The translations under genes and the position numbers were made by a program. Shown piece after piece: positions 5,514-15,408 of a stretch of DNA of 21,819 nt; positions within the stretch are counted from its first letter, which is position 1; the number at the start of each line of letters is the position of its first letter. Location: positions 1 to 21,819 of the IMG/VR virus record IMGVR_UViG_3300032288_002518. One strand, 5' to 3'. Origin of the DNA: a virus. The notes beneath the pieces were generated by a model, which saw nothing but the letters and a program-made list of their open reading frames with translations, was not told where the DNA came from and searched no databases.

Positions 5514-7850
5514 ATGCCACTTGTCCCTGGCCTTAGCCCGTCAATCCGTGAGCCCGCCCCCGAGGCGCCTGAGCTGCCGCCCGGCGAAGAGGTTGTGATC
5601 ATGGAGGCCGATGAGGCCGCCGATCAGCCGCAGACCGATGACAGCGGCAACATCCTCTCCATTGAGCATCCCGATGGCAGCATCACGGTGCGGATTGATG
5701 GCCAGCCTCTGGAGCCTGCCGGTGGCAAGAAAGAAACCGGGTGGTTTGATAACCTCGTTGATCAAATCCCGCAGGCAGAGCTTTCACGCATTAGCGAAGA
5801 CCTGTTGCGCGGCATCCGCGATGATCTGCAAAGCCGCAGCGAGTGGATTGAAGATCGCGCCACTGGCTTGAAGCTGCTTGGCCTGAAGATTGAAATCCCC
5901 AGCCTTGCTGGTGCTGCTGACGGCGCGCCGGTTGAAGGCATGTCAAAGGTGCGGCACCCGCTGCTGCTGGAAGCAGTGCTGCGCTTCCAAGCCAATGCGC
6001 GGTCTGAGCTGCTGCCCACTGATGGGCCGGTGAAAATCCGTAATGACGATAATGATCCCAGCCTGCAAGAAGATGAGCTGGCAAATGCGCTGGAGCGTGA
6101 TCTTAATCACTACCTGACGGCGGTGGCGACCGAGTATTACCCAGACACTGACCGCATGTTGCTGATGCTCGGCTTCGGCGGTTCTGCGTTTAAGAAGGTG
6201 TACTACTGCCCGCTGCGCAATCGTCCCGTTTCCGAAACGGTTGATGCCGATGATCTGATCGTGAACAACGGCGCGACTGATTTGCAGAATGCAAAGCGTG
6301 TCACGCACCGCACGTTTCTGAAGCCCAGTATGGTGAAGCGCCTGCAAATCCTGGGCGTGTATCAAGACACCGATCTCAGCACACCAAACCCGCACAGCCT
6401 TGATAGCCTTCAGCGTGAGGAGAAGACGCAGGAAGGCATCTCGCCAGATGTCATGAACCCTGATGACCGGGATCGTGAAATCTATGAGTGCTACTGCGAG
6501 CTGAACATCCAGGGCTTTGAGCATACCTACAAAGGTAAAGAAACTGGCCTGGAAATTCCGTATCGCGTGACCATTGATGCATCGTCAAAGAAGATACTTT
6601 CGGTGGTGCGCAACTATGATGAAGACACTGCCGAGCTTCCTGAAGCCCGCAGTAATTTCGTCAAGTACACCTTCATGCCCGGCTTCGGCTTCTACGACAT
6701 CGGGCTGCTTCATATCCTTGGCAACACGACAAACGCGGTGACGGCTGCATGGCGTGAATTGTTGGACGCTGGGATGTACGCAAACTTTCCGGGCTTCCTG
6801 TTCGCAGACGCAGGCGCGAGGCAAAACACAAACATCTTCCGTGTGCCTCCGGGCGGCGGTGCCTTGGTGAAGACCAACGGCATGCCGATTCAGCAGGCGA
6901 TCATGCCGCTGCCGTACAAGGAGCCAAGCGGCGCGCTAATGCAGCTTGTGCAGAACATCGTTGAGACTGGGCAGCGCATTGGTGGCGTGAGTGAGATGAT
7001 GGTTGGCGAGGGCCGCGCTGACGCGCCGGTTGGCACCACGCTGGCGATGATTGAGCAGGCGCAGAAGATTCTGAATTCCGTCCACAAGCGCATGCATGCT
7101 GCCCAGGCGCAGGAATTCCAATTGCTGGCGGAATGCTTTCGTGAGAACCCAGAGAGCTTTTGGCAGCGCAAGCGCAAGAATGCCTATCCGTGGGATGAGC
7201 AGCGTTTCTTGCAGGCTCTGGACAATGCAGAGCTGGTGCCGCAGGCCGATCCCAACACTGCCAGCCACACGCAGCGCCTGATGAAGATCATGGCACTGAA
7301 GCAGCTTCAGCAAGCGCAGCCGGGGCTGTATGACCCGATTGCGATTGATACGGCGGCCTTGCAGGCTATTGGCTGGAATAACCCTGAGCAATTCTTTGCG
7401 CCGCCTGACGCGCAGGGCAAGCCGCCGCCTGAGCTGATGAAGGCGCAGGCTGAGATGCAGATTAAGAAGCAGGACGCCGACACGAAGGCTATGGAAGCCC
7501 AGGCGCGGGCGCAGAAGATGCAGGCCGACACGGCGCTGGAGGCCCAGCAGTTTGAGGCCAATCAGGCCATGCATGAGCAGCGCATGGGCTTGGATGTTTC
7601 TAAATTCCAAGTGCAGACTGGCCTTGAAGAGCGGGCCATGGGGGCCAAGACCGATGAAGCTATCGCCCGTGAACGCCTACAGCTCATTGACTTGGCGCAG
7701 AACCTTGCAGTGCATCCAGAGAGCGCGCCGGTTGTGGCGCCGCTTGTGCGGCCTGCCTTCCAGGCTGTCACGGAGCGCGAGCTAGAGGAGAGGGCGCGGC
7801 GCGGTAATCTGCCGCCGCTGCCAGGGCTTGGGGGAGCGCTGCCGCAATGA
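5514..7850 (+). CDS. portal protein, podovirus type
   Basis: ATG 5514 is chosen because GAGGGAG at 5502-5508 sits ahead of it. A GTG at 5484 would add ten residues without a good leader. The product has 778 residues, long as in P22-like portals. A disordered acidic N-terminus leads to the core (LEAVLRFQANARSELLPTDG; MLLMLGFGGSAFKKVYYCPL). Near residue 492 is EMMVGEGRADAPVGTTLAMI, a signature of podovirus portals. Residues about 637-735 form a long Ala/Gln/Lys/Glu helix (KAQAEMQIKKQDADTKAMEA...), matching the C-terminal barrel helix of the P22 portal. It forms a twelve-subunit ring at the capsid vertex that conducts DNA and holds the tail. It overlaps the next gene by ATGA. Confidence 0.9.
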   Translation: MPLVPGLSPSIREPAPEAPELPPGEEVVIMEADEAADQPQTDDSGNILSIEHPDGSITVRIDGQPLEPAGGKKETGWFDNLVDQIPQAELSRISEDLLRGIRDDLQSRSEWIEDRATGLKLLGLKIEIPSLAGAADGAPVEGMSKVRHPLLLEAVLRFQANARSELLPTDGPVKIRNDDNDPSLQEDELANALERDLNHYLTAVATEYYPDTDRMLLMLGFGGSAFKKVYYCPLRNRPVSETVDADDLIVNNGATDLQNAKRVTHRTFLKPSMVKRLQILGVYQDTDLSTPNPHSLDSLQREEKTQEGISPDVMNPDDRDREIYECYCELNIQGFEHTYKGKETGLEIPYRVTIDASSKKILSVVRNYDEDTAELPEARSNFVKYTFMPGFGFYDIGLLHILGNTTNAVTAAWRELLDAGMYANFPGFLFADAGARQNTNIFRVPPGGGALVKTNGMPIQQAIMPLPYKEPSGALMQLVQNIVETGQRIGGVSEMMVGEGRADAPVGTTLAMIEQAQKILNSVHKRMHAAQAQEFQLLAECFRENPESFWQRKRKNAYPWDEQRFLQALDNAELVPQADPNTASHTQRLMKIMALKQLQQAQPGLYDPIAIDTAALQAIGWNNPEQFFAPPDAQGKPPPELMKAQAEMQIKKQDADTKAMEAQARAQKMQADTALEAQQFEANQAMHEQRMGLDVSKFQVQTGLEERAMGAKTDEAIARERLQLIDLAQNLAVHPESAPVVAPLVRPAFQAVTERELEERARRGNLPPLPGLGGALPQ

Positions 7851-10800
7851 ACCACGATCCGCGCAAGGCTATTCGGCAGGCTATGATGATTGCGCGGCGC
7901 GAGGTGACTGCGCCGAATAAGGCTTCAATTGGTGGTCAGCGGCATATGCTGGCTTACATCACGCCTTATGAGGCAGAGCTTCTGATGCGGCGAGGTGGCT
8001 CTGGCCGCCTGACTGAATATGGTGTGCCTGCGTTTGATGATGGTAATGGCAATGGCCCTGGCGGTGGTCCTGGTAATGACTCCAATACAGACACTGCGAT
8101 GTCTGATCCAAATACGCAAACAGCTACATCAGGAAATGAAGGCACTGGCGCGGGGCCTACAGGGGCTGGTGCTGGGGGTATTGGAGAGACTGGCCCTGAC
8201 GAAACTGACGCCAATTTAAGTGGGCCTGTTGCCGCACCTGTGCCTACTGCGCCGACCGCTACTGTGCCATTTGGCACTCCTCCTTTTGGCCAAGCGCCTT
8301 CAGCTTTAGGTCTGGGCCTTATTGGCGGTCTTGCCGGGCTTGGTTTTGGTGTGCCGGGTCTTGGTACTGCGGCAGCAGGGATTGGCGCGGCTATTGATGC
8401 CAACAACCTGAATGAGCAGCTTGGCATGATGGGCTTGGAACAAAATATTGATGCTCAGTTGGCCGCAGTAAATGCTATGACCATGGGCGCATTTGGCAGG
8501 GGTGCAGCGGAACAATTTGGGCAAACGCTGGGCTTTGATGCGCTTGCAGAAGCGCCGATGTCTGCGTTTAGCCCGCCGCAAGACCTTCCTGGTCCTCCTG
8601 CTGATACGAGTAACTCACCCCCTTATTATGTTGATGTGAAGGCTCCGAAACAGCCGGTTATGCAAGCGGATGAAGAAGCGCAACGTGATTTGCTTTCCGC
8701 GCGCAATCCGATGCAGCAGCCTCTGATGTATGCTGACGGCGGGGCTGTTGGTTATGCCGATGGCGGCATGCCGGGCGATGATCCCACGGTGCAGCAGGCG
8801 CTGCGCCTATCTAGCCGGGTCACTGATAAGCGCACCCCGCAGCTTCAGGATGCCGCTGATCTGGTTGCTGCTGGGCAGATGACGCCGGAAGAATATCATG
8901 CCCTGGTGGGCCAGTATAAGCCCGTGCAGCCCTATACCAACGTGCCACCGATGGCTTCAGAGGCTGACTTGTTCCGTGGCTTGAGCGAAGATAAGCACGG
9001 CAAGGTTGGAGCAGAAAAGAATATTCCAGAAGGGCATCCGGTAGGATTGCGGCTTGATATCCCCGCCTATGATCGGCACGGCGTCTGGGCGCCTACCATC
9101 CATGATGGGCATGGCGATAAAGCCAAAGCAATTGCCCATGCACCCTTTGCCCATGTTTCTGATCCCGTCTTTAGTGTGTCCGAAAACAAGGCGCTGAATG
9201 TTGCTAGAGGCACAGCCAAATCGCCGTTTGCCAAGATCAATGGCTTTTGGAAACCAACATCTCCCGAAGATGCGCAGGCGATGGCGCAGGAATATCTATA
9301 TCATCCTGAATGGCGGCAGGTTGGCATGGACCCAGAGCGGCATAGTTTCTTCTATGATCGCGAAACCCGGCAGCCGATTGTAAGCGCAGAGGAAGCCTTG
9401 CAGGTAGGACCGTTGGTGCTGGCAAAGAACCCTCAATACGGCAAGGTAACTGATTACAAATATGCCGATGGTGGCGGCATTGATGATCCCACGGTGCAGC
9501 AGGCGCTTTCCTATACCAGGAAAGTAACCCCGATGGGGTTTTACAGTCATGCTGCTGATGTTGCTGCCAATCTGCCGCAGCAAAAAGGCACACCGCAGCA
9601 GATGCTTTCAATGCTGACCGCGCGTGGCGTTAAGCCGGATGAAATCAATAATTCCGGCGCGCAAGACTCATTTGGAAATCAAAAAACCGTGGCCAAGCAG
9701 GATTTGGTCGCGCATTTCCAGCAAAACATGCCTGACATTCAGGAGAAAAAATTTATACCCAGGCCGTCATGGGGGCGTTTGGCGGCATCAAATCATGACC
9801 CAGAAATTTATGCGGCTGCTGCTTTTCCAGCTAAATTTTTTGAATGGACAACGGCTTATATGGAGGATAAAAATCCAGAAGATATTGATTATCGTGAAAT
9901 ATTGCTTCATTCGCAGCCCAATTGGAATGAAAATGCAATAAATGATTGGCTTGAAACTCAAGCTTACAATAAAGCGTCTGATTTTGGCGCCATAAGCTCA
10001 ACAGACGATTGGAATAATCTTCCTGAAAATGAAAAAAATAAATTCACAAAGGACGCAGAACAAAGACTTAATTATCTAAAAACTACACTAGACTTCAAAA
10101 ATAGGAGCGAAAGAAGTGCGCTTTTAGACCCGGATAAAAATTTCTTCAGCACCCATTGGGCTGTGCCAAATGTAATTGGCCACATTCGCATGCATGACAG
10201 GGATGGTGAGGATACGCTGCACGTTGAAGAATTGCAGAGTGATTGGGGGCAGGCCAAGCGTAATGGTGAGGATGTTCCTGAGCATCCGTTGATCAACAAC
10301 ACAAACACCTGGACCGATCTTTTGCTAAAGCGCGTTTTGCGTGAGGCGGCTCGTCGCGGGTATAAGCGTATTGCTTGGACACCAGGGCAGGAGCAGGCGG
10401 AAAGGTACGATCTGAGCCAACAAATTCATCAATTAAATTATGACCCAGAAGACAAAGTGCTTTCCTATTATCACAAGGATCGCGGATGGGATGATCTTCC
10501 ACAGCGCGTTAATCCTGATGAAATACAAAAATATGTTGGGAAAGAGATTGCTAAAAATCTGCTTTCACAACCACCAAGCCCATTGAATGGGAGCCATTCC
10601 CTAGAAATAAACACGCAAGTCGGCGGCGAAGGCATGAGGGCCTATTACGACAAAATCGTTCCCGCGCGCATGACGGAAATAACGAAAAAGCTTGGCGCCC
10701 CGGTTAAGGTAGAGCCGTACAAAATAAATACCCGAGATGGCGAAAAAACATTACATTCAATTGTGGTGACGCCGGAGCTAAAATCTGCGGTGCTGAAGGG

Positions 10801-13198
10801 CATGCCAGTGTACAAAGATGGCGGGACTATTGGCTATGCTGATGGCGGTATGCCGGGCGATGATCCAACGGTGCAGCGGGCGCTAAATGTGACGCGCGAA
10901 TATCAAGACCCCCCGACGAAGCATATTGACGATTGGGCGTGGAAATCTCTTTCTGACGTTCAAAATCGCCTAGGCAATTTTCGCGAAATTCCATCTCATG
11001 TTCAGGCTTTTGGAAGCTACATGGATGAAATTGCCAAGCGCGCTGCCAATGAAGGGCTTTCTGCTCGCGATTTGATTAAGGCCTACACGATCACGCGGGC
11101 AAGTATTCAGCGCCGAGCCAATGATGTGGACCGTGTGCGCGCCGCCGGGCTTGATCTCCCCAAAAGCTTCACCGGTAAAATCCGTCCCGAAGGCGCCTTC
11201 GGTGAATGGCTGCACACCCGCGCTGGCCAGGACTATCTGAACAGCGCTGAACGTGGCGAGGTTAATGAGGATGCAATTGCCAATGCCGTCAAGATAATGA
11301 CGCCATTCGGCAAGCATGAGAAAGACATCCCTGACGCGCTGCGCTGGGCCGCAAACAATCTGCCCGGCAAAGAGCAGGAAATCTCCACTCTTGTTGCCAA
11401 TGCTATGCGTGGCGCCAGCGAACCCGCTGAGTGGCGCGCAATGGCCAAGGATGTGCGCGGCGTTGGCCCAAGCAAGGCAGGCTTCCTTGCCTCTCTGATG
11501 GGCCGTGGCGACCAACCCACGCTGGATGCCCGGCAGATTATAGAGCATACCGGCAGGCCAACATCTGAGGCCCAGGCATATCTGCGGCGCAAGGGCGGTG
11601 AAGGCGCGACCGAAGCCGTTGAGCGCCTTTCTGCCCGGCAGCAGGCCATGGATTTGCAATTGCCGGAAGAATTGAGGCCGTACTATCAGCATCTCGCCCA
11701 CCATGCTGTGTGGGATAAGGCCGCCGATGAAGTCACAACGCATGAAGATGTGATGAGCGCCATGCGTGGTGCGGCGCATGGTGGGGAAATTGATGAGGCG
11801 TCAATTCTCTCCCATCCGGTTGTGCATGCGCTACGGCTGGCTGGGCTGCCTAAGTTGGGTGATCCCCCGCGTGAGGGGTTGCGGGGCGGCGGTTCTCCTG
11901 ATGACGATGTTGTGCGTCAAGCATTGCAGCGTGTTGCAACACCATTCAGCGAAGACCCAGAGGTTGTGCAGCAAGCTTTACGGATTGCTTCATCATTGAA
12001 GGTGCCGCAAGGCGCAGAGTTTGGCACGGGGAGTTTTTATTCCGTAAAGCAGCCTATGGCTGTTTCTGACGTATCAACACAAATAGAGCCGTTGCCCGGC
12101 GTTGAGCTTGCTGCAAAGAACCCACTCTCTTGGGAAGGCTTTTACAAGCAAGGTAAGGGCGGCACGATATTAAATGTGGGCGGCGACCGCTCAAACCTTG
12201 GCCGCCTCACCCACATCAACAACAAAGAATTGGCGTGGCCTGTGGATTTGCATGCTGGCCCAAAATACATGATGGAGCCCAATCCAGGCGCCGTCTGGGC
12301 AAACAATCCATCCCACGCAACGGCACTTCGGAAGAAAATACTTGAGGCTGCGGAGAAGGGGCCTGTTTACGGTGTCTATGCCCCAATGGGTGCGCAAGCC
12401 GTTGATTCATCCCACAACATGTTTGATGCCGTGATGGCTCAAATACCTAAAGCTGGCGTTTCAAAGAAGGATGCTAAAGAGTTTGATGATGCCATCATGA
12501 ATGGCCTTCATGTGAAAGGTAATGACCCCAAGAATGTTGCTTTGCGTGAAAACGCAAAGAAAGAGCTTGAGGGATGGCCCGGCATTTTGAATGCCAAGGA
12601 AGCCAGTGAATATGCGCGCAATATGCCCGGCGGCCATCGTTCCGCGATTGTCAAATTCATGGATTCCAAAAAATGGCGCGACATGAATTTCCCAGCAATT
12701 GGGATCACGCGGGTCGCCATCACTGATCCTGAATTGAAGGCTGCGGCAGGCAATATGCTCGGCCATCGGATTGTGGAATTTGATCCGCAGAAAATTGCAG
12801 AAGAAACTAAGTTTCAGCATTCCACTTATACGTCACCCACAAGTGGTCGGTATGTGGGGGATGTGCCTTTGGTTCAACGGCATTATGCTATGCCGGATGT
12901 TGTTGAGCGCCTTCTTCAAAAGCCGACTGTTTCGGGGCAGGTTGTTCACCCATATTCCATGGACCCGCTTGGACGCTCCACGGCCCGCAAGCTTTTTGAA
13001 GAGCAGAAGCAGCTTCAGCCCATCAATGAGCGGATGATCAATACGATTGGTGAAGGCTTGGAGCGCCAAAAGGAATACGGTTTAAAAAAGGGTGGCACTG
13101 TTGTTGACCAAGCCCTTAGAATGACCGCACCAGACCGGCCTATGGTTGCCTTGGCCGACCTCTTTCAAAGGCAACTGCGGGGACGCCCGCCCTCCTAG
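7847..13198 (+). CDS. giant modular 'polyvalent'-type phage protein, 1783 residues
   Basis: This is the largest gene in the window and its start overlaps the portal stop by ATGA. Residues 1-70 look folded. Residues 70-150 are Gly/Pro/Thr-rich, and 151-185 form a Gly/Ala hydrophobic stretch ([14 protein letters not shown]). Four unlike globular parts then follow: A (about 399-535), B (559-988), C (1026-1316) and D (1390-1735). Before or between them lies a recurring linker of the form GG plus DDPTVQQAL, at 295-319, 539-554, 989-1013 and, more degenerate, 1312-1329, 1347-1378 and 1749-1757. Parts A, B and D resemble domains known to me from large polyvalent phage proteins, which are thought to enter the host with the DNA and act on it. 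The position between portal and head genes fits a virion-packed protein. Exact activities are unknown. Confidence 0.8.
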   Translation: MNHDPRKAIRQAMMIARREVTAPNKASIGGQRHMLAYITPYEAELLMRRGGSGRLTEYGVPAFDDGNGNGPGGGPGNDSNTDTAMSDPNTQTATSGNEGTGAGPTGAGAGGIGETGPDETDANLSGPVAAPVPTAPTATVPFGTPPFGQAPSALGLGLIGGLAGLGFGVPGLGTAAAGIGAAIDANNLNEQLGMMGLEQNIDAQLAAVNAMTMGAFGRGAAEQFGQTLGFDALAEAPMSAFSPPQDLPGPPADTSNSPPYYVDVKAPKQPVMQADEEAQRDLLSARNPMQQPLMYADGGAVGYADGGMPGDDPTVQQALRLSSRVTDKRTPQLQDAADLVAAGQMTPEEYHALVGQYKPVQPYTNVPPMASEADLFRGLSEDKHGKVGAEKNIPEGHPVGLRLDIPAYDRHGVWAPTIHDGHGDKAKAIAHAPFAHVSDPVFSVSENKALNVARGTAKSPFAKINGFWKPTSPEDAQAMAQEYLYHPEWRQVGMDPERHSFFYDRETRQPIVSAEEALQVGPLVLAKNPQYGKVTDYKYADGGGIDDPTVQQALSYTRKVTPMGFYSHAADVAANLPQQKGTPQQMLSMLTARGVKPDEINNSGAQDSFGNQKTVAKQDLVAHFQQNMPDIQEKKFIPRPSWGRLAASNHDPEIYAAAAFPAKFFEWTTAYMEDKNPEDIDYREILLHSQPNWNENAINDWLETQAYNKASDFGAISSTDDWNNLPENEKNKFTKDAEQRLNYLKTTLDFKNRSERSALLDPDKNFFSTHWAVPNVIGHIRMHDRDGEDTLHVEELQSDWGQAKRNGEDVPEHPLINNTNTWTDLLLKRVLREAARRGYKRIAWTPGQEQAERYDLSQQIHQLNYDPEDKVLSYYHKDRGWDDLPQRVNPDEIQKYVGKEIAKNLLSQPPSPLNGSHSLEINTQVGGEGMRAYYDKIVPARMTEITKKLGAPVKVEPYKINTRDGEKTLHSIVVTPELKSAVLKGMPVYKDGGTIGYADGGMPGDDPTVQRALNVTREYQDPPTKHIDDWAWKSLSDVQNRLGNFREIPSHVQAFGSYMDEIAKRAANEGLSARDLIKAYTITRASIQRRANDVDRVRAAGLDLPKSFTGKIRPEGAFGEWLHTRAGQDYLNSAERGEVNEDAIANAVKIMTPFGKHEKDIPDALRWAANNLPGKEQEISTLVANAMRGASEPAEWRAMAKDVRGVGPSKAGFLASLMGRGDQPTLDARQIIEHTGRPTSEAQAYLRRKGGEGATEAVERLSARQQAMDLQLPEELRPYYQHLAHHAVWDKAADEVTTHEDVMSAMRGAAHGGEIDEASILSHPVVHALRLAGLPKLGDPPREGLRGGGSPDDDVVRQALQRVATPFSEDPEVVQQALRIASSLKVPQGAEFGTGSFYSVKQPMAVSDVSTQIEPLPGVELAAKNPLSWEGFYKQGKGGTILNVGGDRSNLGRLTHINNKELAWPVDLHAGPKYMMEPNPGAVWANNPSHATALRKKILEAAEKGPVYGVYAPMGAQAVDSSHNMFDAVMAQIPKAGVSKKDAKEFDDAIMNGLHVKGNDPKNVALRENAKKELEGWPGILNAKEASEYARNMPGGHRSAIVKFMDSKKWRDMNFPAIGITRVAITDPELKAAAGNMLGHRIVEFDPQKIAEETKFQHSTYTSPTSGRYVGDVPLVQRHYAMPDVVERLLQKPTVSGQVVHPYSMDPLGRSTARKLFEEQKQLQPINERMINTIGEGLERQKEYGLKKGGTVVDQALRMTAPDRPMVALADLFQRQLRGRPPS
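8300..8401 (+). other. Gly/Ala hydrophobic segment (glycine-zipper-like) in the giant protein
   Basis: Residues 151-185 read like [19 protein letters not shown] and then [13 protein letters not shown]. There are no charges over about 33 residues, and Gly recurs every three to four positions. Such stretches can insert in membranes, and ejected head proteins of podoviruses often carry them. A membrane role is inferred. Confidence 0.5.
8753..8802 (+). repeat. linker repeat, copy 1 ([14 protein letters not shown])
   Basis: This 50-base unit encodes [16 protein letters not shown] plus the first bases of the next codon. It matches 10835-10884 at 46 of 50 bases, and its last 26 bases are the same as 9482-9507. 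An extra YADGG lies just upstream at residues 295-299. Confidence 0.85.
9041..9450 (+). other. domain A of the giant protein
   Basis: Residues 399-535 start [20 protein letters not shown] and end in [20 protein letters not shown] followed by PLVLAKN. I recall the same pattern (LDIPAY...H.VGM.P.RHSYFYD...P...[11 protein letters not shown]) in uncharacterised parts of large phage proteins. It looks alpha/beta, with conserved Tyr, Asp, Arg and His. Activity is unknown. Confidence 0.6.
9461..9507 (+). repeat. linker repeat, copy 2 ([14 protein letters not shown])
   Basis: This 47-base unit encodes [16 protein letters not shown] at residues 539-554. It is one codon shorter than copy 1 in the glycine-methionine-proline part. 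Its last 26 bases are the same as those ending copy 1. Confidence 0.85.
9521..10810 (+). other. domain B of the giant protein, AT-rich inside
   Basis: Residues 559-988 begin [20 protein letters not shown] with a following [15 protein letters not shown]. They continue with [15 protein letters not shown] (around residue 792) and [18 protein letters not shown] (around 842), and end [14 protein letters not shown]...[16 protein letters not shown]. This series is familiar from large phage proteins, including MuF-linked ones, but has no known reaction. Bases about 9770-10150 and 10400-10780 are clearly richer in A and T than the flanks. Confidence 0.65.
10835..10884 (+). repeat. linker repeat, copy 3 ([14 protein letters not shown])
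   Basis: This unit encodes residues 997-1013, preceded by a YKDGGTIG variant at 989-996. It differs from copy 1 at four of 50 bases; three are silent and one changes Gln to Arg. Confidence 0.85.
10922..11794 (+). other. domain C of the giant protein, helical with HhH-like motif
   Basis: Residues 1026-1316 are almost all helical. At 1202-1229 they contain [16 protein letters not shown], then [13 protein letters not shown]. The GVGPSKA hairpin followed by an Asp about 18 residues later (D1227) recalls the helix-hairpin-helix and catalytic Asp of HhH-GPD DNA glycosylases. The order and spacing fit, but overall similarity cannot be tested by eye. Confidence 0.5.
12011..13060 (+). other. domain D of the giant protein
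   Basis: Residues 1389-1738 start [16 protein letters not shown]. They include [20 protein letters not shown] with FDAVMAQIP (around 1514) and, later, [20 protein letters not shown] and [12 protein letters not shown] know this MGxxAxDxxxxMxDAxxxQI pattern from other large phage proteins, always without a known function. It is followed by a C-terminal tail with [12 protein letters not shown], the last linker-like motif. Confidence 0.55.
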
Positions 13199-13211
13199 GA
13201 GATCAAGTGCT

Positions 13212-15299
13212 ATGAGTGAAACCAGCGCAAAGTCCATTAGGGCAGCCCGCGAAGCCAAGGCAAAGCGCCTTGGTTCTGCCGGTGATCCCAAGCAGAAAGT
13301 GGATGCCTCCACCTGGACGCCGCCTGAGATGATGAACACGAATGCCAAGACCGGGCTGCGGCCTGTGTCCCGGCGCGCGTTCAAGCGTGGCGGCAAGGTG
13401 GGCATGGAGGCTGAAGGCTCCTGCGGCCCGACCCGTGCTGACCGCAAGCCGCGCAAGAGCGGCGGCGAGGCCAAGGCTTGGATGGCTGCCAAGATTAACC
13501 GCGATGTGAAGGAAGCCAACGCTGAGCTTGGCAAGCCGCATGTTGGGGGCATGAAGAAGGGTGGCCGGGCGAAGAAGCAAGGTGGCGGCAGCACGGCTGA
13601 CGATAACAGGCCGTTGATGGACCGTTCTGTGAAAGAGTACATTGATGCCATTAATGCGGAACGCGCCACGGGCATGACCGAGGGCGAGCGGATGGGAGCT
13701 ACTGCGCGCCGGGCGCCTGCGCCTGCGCGTGAAGCGCCGCTGATGGATCGCACGGTGCCGCAGTATATTGATGCGCGGAACCGTGAAGAGTTGATAAAGC
13801 AGCAGATGGAACGCGCTACCCCAAATCAGCGCAAGGCCGGTGGCCGCGCCAAGAAGCAAATGGGCGGCATGTCCGGTGATCCGCGTCAGGGCGCCGCTGC
13901 GATGATGCAGAAGGCCGCTGCCATGGGTAACGTGCCGCAAGATCGCATGGGCTTCAGCCGCCTCCAGAAGGGTCGTGCGGCCATGATGGCTGGGCTGAAG
14001 AAGGGCGGTAAGGTCAGCCACCAGGAGTGGGAGCATTCCAAGGCTGATCTGAAGCAGGACAAGAAGCTGGCCAAGAAGCATGGCATGAGCATGGAGAAGT
14101 GGGAGAAATCCGCTCTCGATGCGAAGCATGACAAGCAGCAGTCCACCAAAGGCCTGAAGAAGGGTGGCCGGGTTGGTAAATATTACGGCGGCCCTGCTGG
14201 TGTTATGCAGGATGTGGATCGTGAGCCAGATATGCCAGAGCCGCGTCCAATGCGTGGCCCAGCCTCTGCTGGGTATTTCAATGAGGCCGGTGGTTTCACA
14301 CCCACAAATGCCCCTGTGGAAGACATTCGGTATCCGTCTGATTATGCTGCATATCCCGTAAGGCGCGGCGCTGGTGCTTCTTTTGCTGAAACGGCTCCGA
14401 CAATGGATGAGTCTTATGTTCCCGCGCCTACGGCGCGCGGTGCCGGGCCTTCTTTTGTTGAAACGGTTGAAGCGGCGCCACGCCCAGCGCCGCGTCCTGC
14501 ACCACGCCCGGCGCCTCGGCGCGCAGCAGCGTCTGAAGCTGATGCACTAAATCAGCGTGAATTGGACCGTATTGCTCTTGGCACCGCTTTGGGTGACATG
14601 ATGCAGGGCGGTGATATTCAGCCCAGGCGCGGTTTCTTTGAGCGCCTAGGCCTGCGCCGCACCAATGAGACTGGCGAAGGCGCTCCCAGCACCGGCAGCC
14701 TGTCTGGCGATCTTCGCGCGCTTGGCCGTACCCTTGGCTTCAAAAAGGGCGGTAAGGTGATGGAAGGCAACTACACGGGCGGCACCCGCCCGACTGGTGG
14801 CCGGATTGCGAAGAAGGCTGGTGGTCGCGCCAAGGGCAAGACCAACATCATCATCTCGATCAATCCGGGTGCCGGTGCTGCCCAACAGCAGGGTATGATG
14901 CCGCCGGGCAACCTGCCGCCGGGTGCTGGCATGCGTCCTGGCGCTGGCGCTATGCCGGTGCCTGTTGCTGGCCCTCCTGGGGCTGGTGCGCCGCCTCCGA
15001 TGCCGATGCCTGTTCCTGTGCCTATGCCTATGGGCGCAGGCGCTGGCGGGCCTCCTATGCCGCCTCCTGGCGCGATGCCGCGCAAGGCCGGTGGCCGCGC
15101 GTATCGTTCCTACAAGGACATGGATGCGGGTGCCGGTAGTGGGCTTGGCCGTCTGGAAAAGACCGAAATCCAAGAACACAAGCGCGGTGAGCGTAAAGCC
15201 GGTGGCCGCACCTACCGTTCTTACAAGGACATGGATGCCGGTGCTGGCAGCGGGCTTGGCCGGTTAGAGAAAACCGAAATCCAAGCGCGCAAGAGGTGA
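13212..15299 (+). CDS. basic, low-complexity repeat protein with KxGG motifs
   Basis: ATG 13212 follows AGGAG at 13197-13201; an extension to 13146 overlaps the giant gene. The 695 residues are rich in Lys, Arg, Gly, Ala, Pro and Met and mostly disordered. About ten copies of a K/R-x-GG-K/R motif occur ([37 protein letters not shown] and others). [13 protein letters not shown] and [13 protein letters not shown] form an internal pair, and a [10 protein letters not shown] run and a Met/Pro/Gly tract follow. A 37-residue unit is repeated in tandem at the C-terminus. The charge suggests DNA contact or charge balancing inside the head. It lies between the giant gene and the capsid assembly genes. 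No family is recognised. Confidence 0.78.
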   Translation: MSETSAKSIRAAREAKAKRLGSAGDPKQKVDASTWTPPEMMNTNAKTGLRPVSRRAFKRGGKVGMEAEGSCGPTRADRKPRKSGGEAKAWMAAKINRDVKEANAELGKPHVGGMKKGGRAKKQGGGSTADDNRPLMDRSVKEYIDAINAERATGMTEGERMGATARRAPAPAREAPLMDRTVPQYIDARNREELIKQQMERATPNQRKAGGRAKKQMGGMSGDPRQGAAAMMQKAAAMGNVPQDRMGFSRLQKGRAAMMAGLKKGGKVSHQEWEHSKADLKQDKKLAKKHGMSMEKWEKSALDAKHDKQQSTKGLKKGGRVGKYYGGPAGVMQDVDREPDMPEPRPMRGPASAGYFNEAGGFTPTNAPVEDIRYPSDYAAYPVRRGAGASFAETAPTMDESYVPAPTARGAGPSFVETVEAAPRPAPRPAPRPAPRRAAASEADALNQRELDRIALGTALGDMMQGGDIQPRRGFFERLGLRRTNETGEGAPSTGSLSGDLRALGRTLGFKKGGKVMEGNYTGGTRPTGGRIAKKAGGRAKGKTNIIISINPGAGAAQQQGMMPPGNLPPGAGMRPGAGAMPVPVAGPPGAGAPPPMPMPVPVPMPMGAGAGGPPMPPPGAMPRKAGGRAYRSYKDMDAGAGSGLGRLEKTEIQEHKRGERKAGGRTYRSYKDMDAGAGSGLGRLEKTEIQARKR
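15081..15296 (+). repeat. tandem 111-base repeat, two copies
   Basis: Copies begin at 15081 and 15192. Each encodes [20 protein letters not shown] and then [11 protein letters not shown] and a short basic tail. The protein copies differ at only a few positions (Ala/Thr near the start, different tails). The second copy ends at the stop codon. Confidence 0.9.
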
Positions 15300-15340
15300 G
15301 GTAGGTAGGGTCAGCGCGGCGAAGTCTGAATGCCTATCTC

Positions 15341-15374
15341 GGGCGGCAGTGTCACCCCTCTGACGCTGCCGCCC
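15341..15374 (+). terminator. long GC hairpin, possible terminator
   Basis: GGGCGGCAGTGTC (15341-15353) pairs with GACGCTGCCGCCC (15362-15374) over 13 positions, one of them a G-U pair, with an eight-base loop. It fills the middle of the 109-base gap 15300-15408, between the repeat protein and the next gene. There is no T-run after it. Confidence 0.6.
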
Positions 15375-15408
15375 TCCTATCCACAAGAGGGGCAGACGAG
15401 GGGGTCTG

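Noticed and set aside
6936-7610. A 224-codon minus-strand frame over the portal gene
   Set aside because: It is opposite the coiled-coil part of the portal, and its Leu/Arg/His composition is explained by the antisense of Gln/Ala/Lys codons.
13203-14129. A 308-codon minus-strand frame opposite the KxGG protein
   Set aside because: It is His/Leu/Arg-rich low complexity that mirrors the repeats on the + strand; all other genes read +.
13560-15296. CRISPR-like repeats
   Set aside because: The repeats code in frame for KxGG and SYKDMD units, have no regular spacers and lie inside one open gene.
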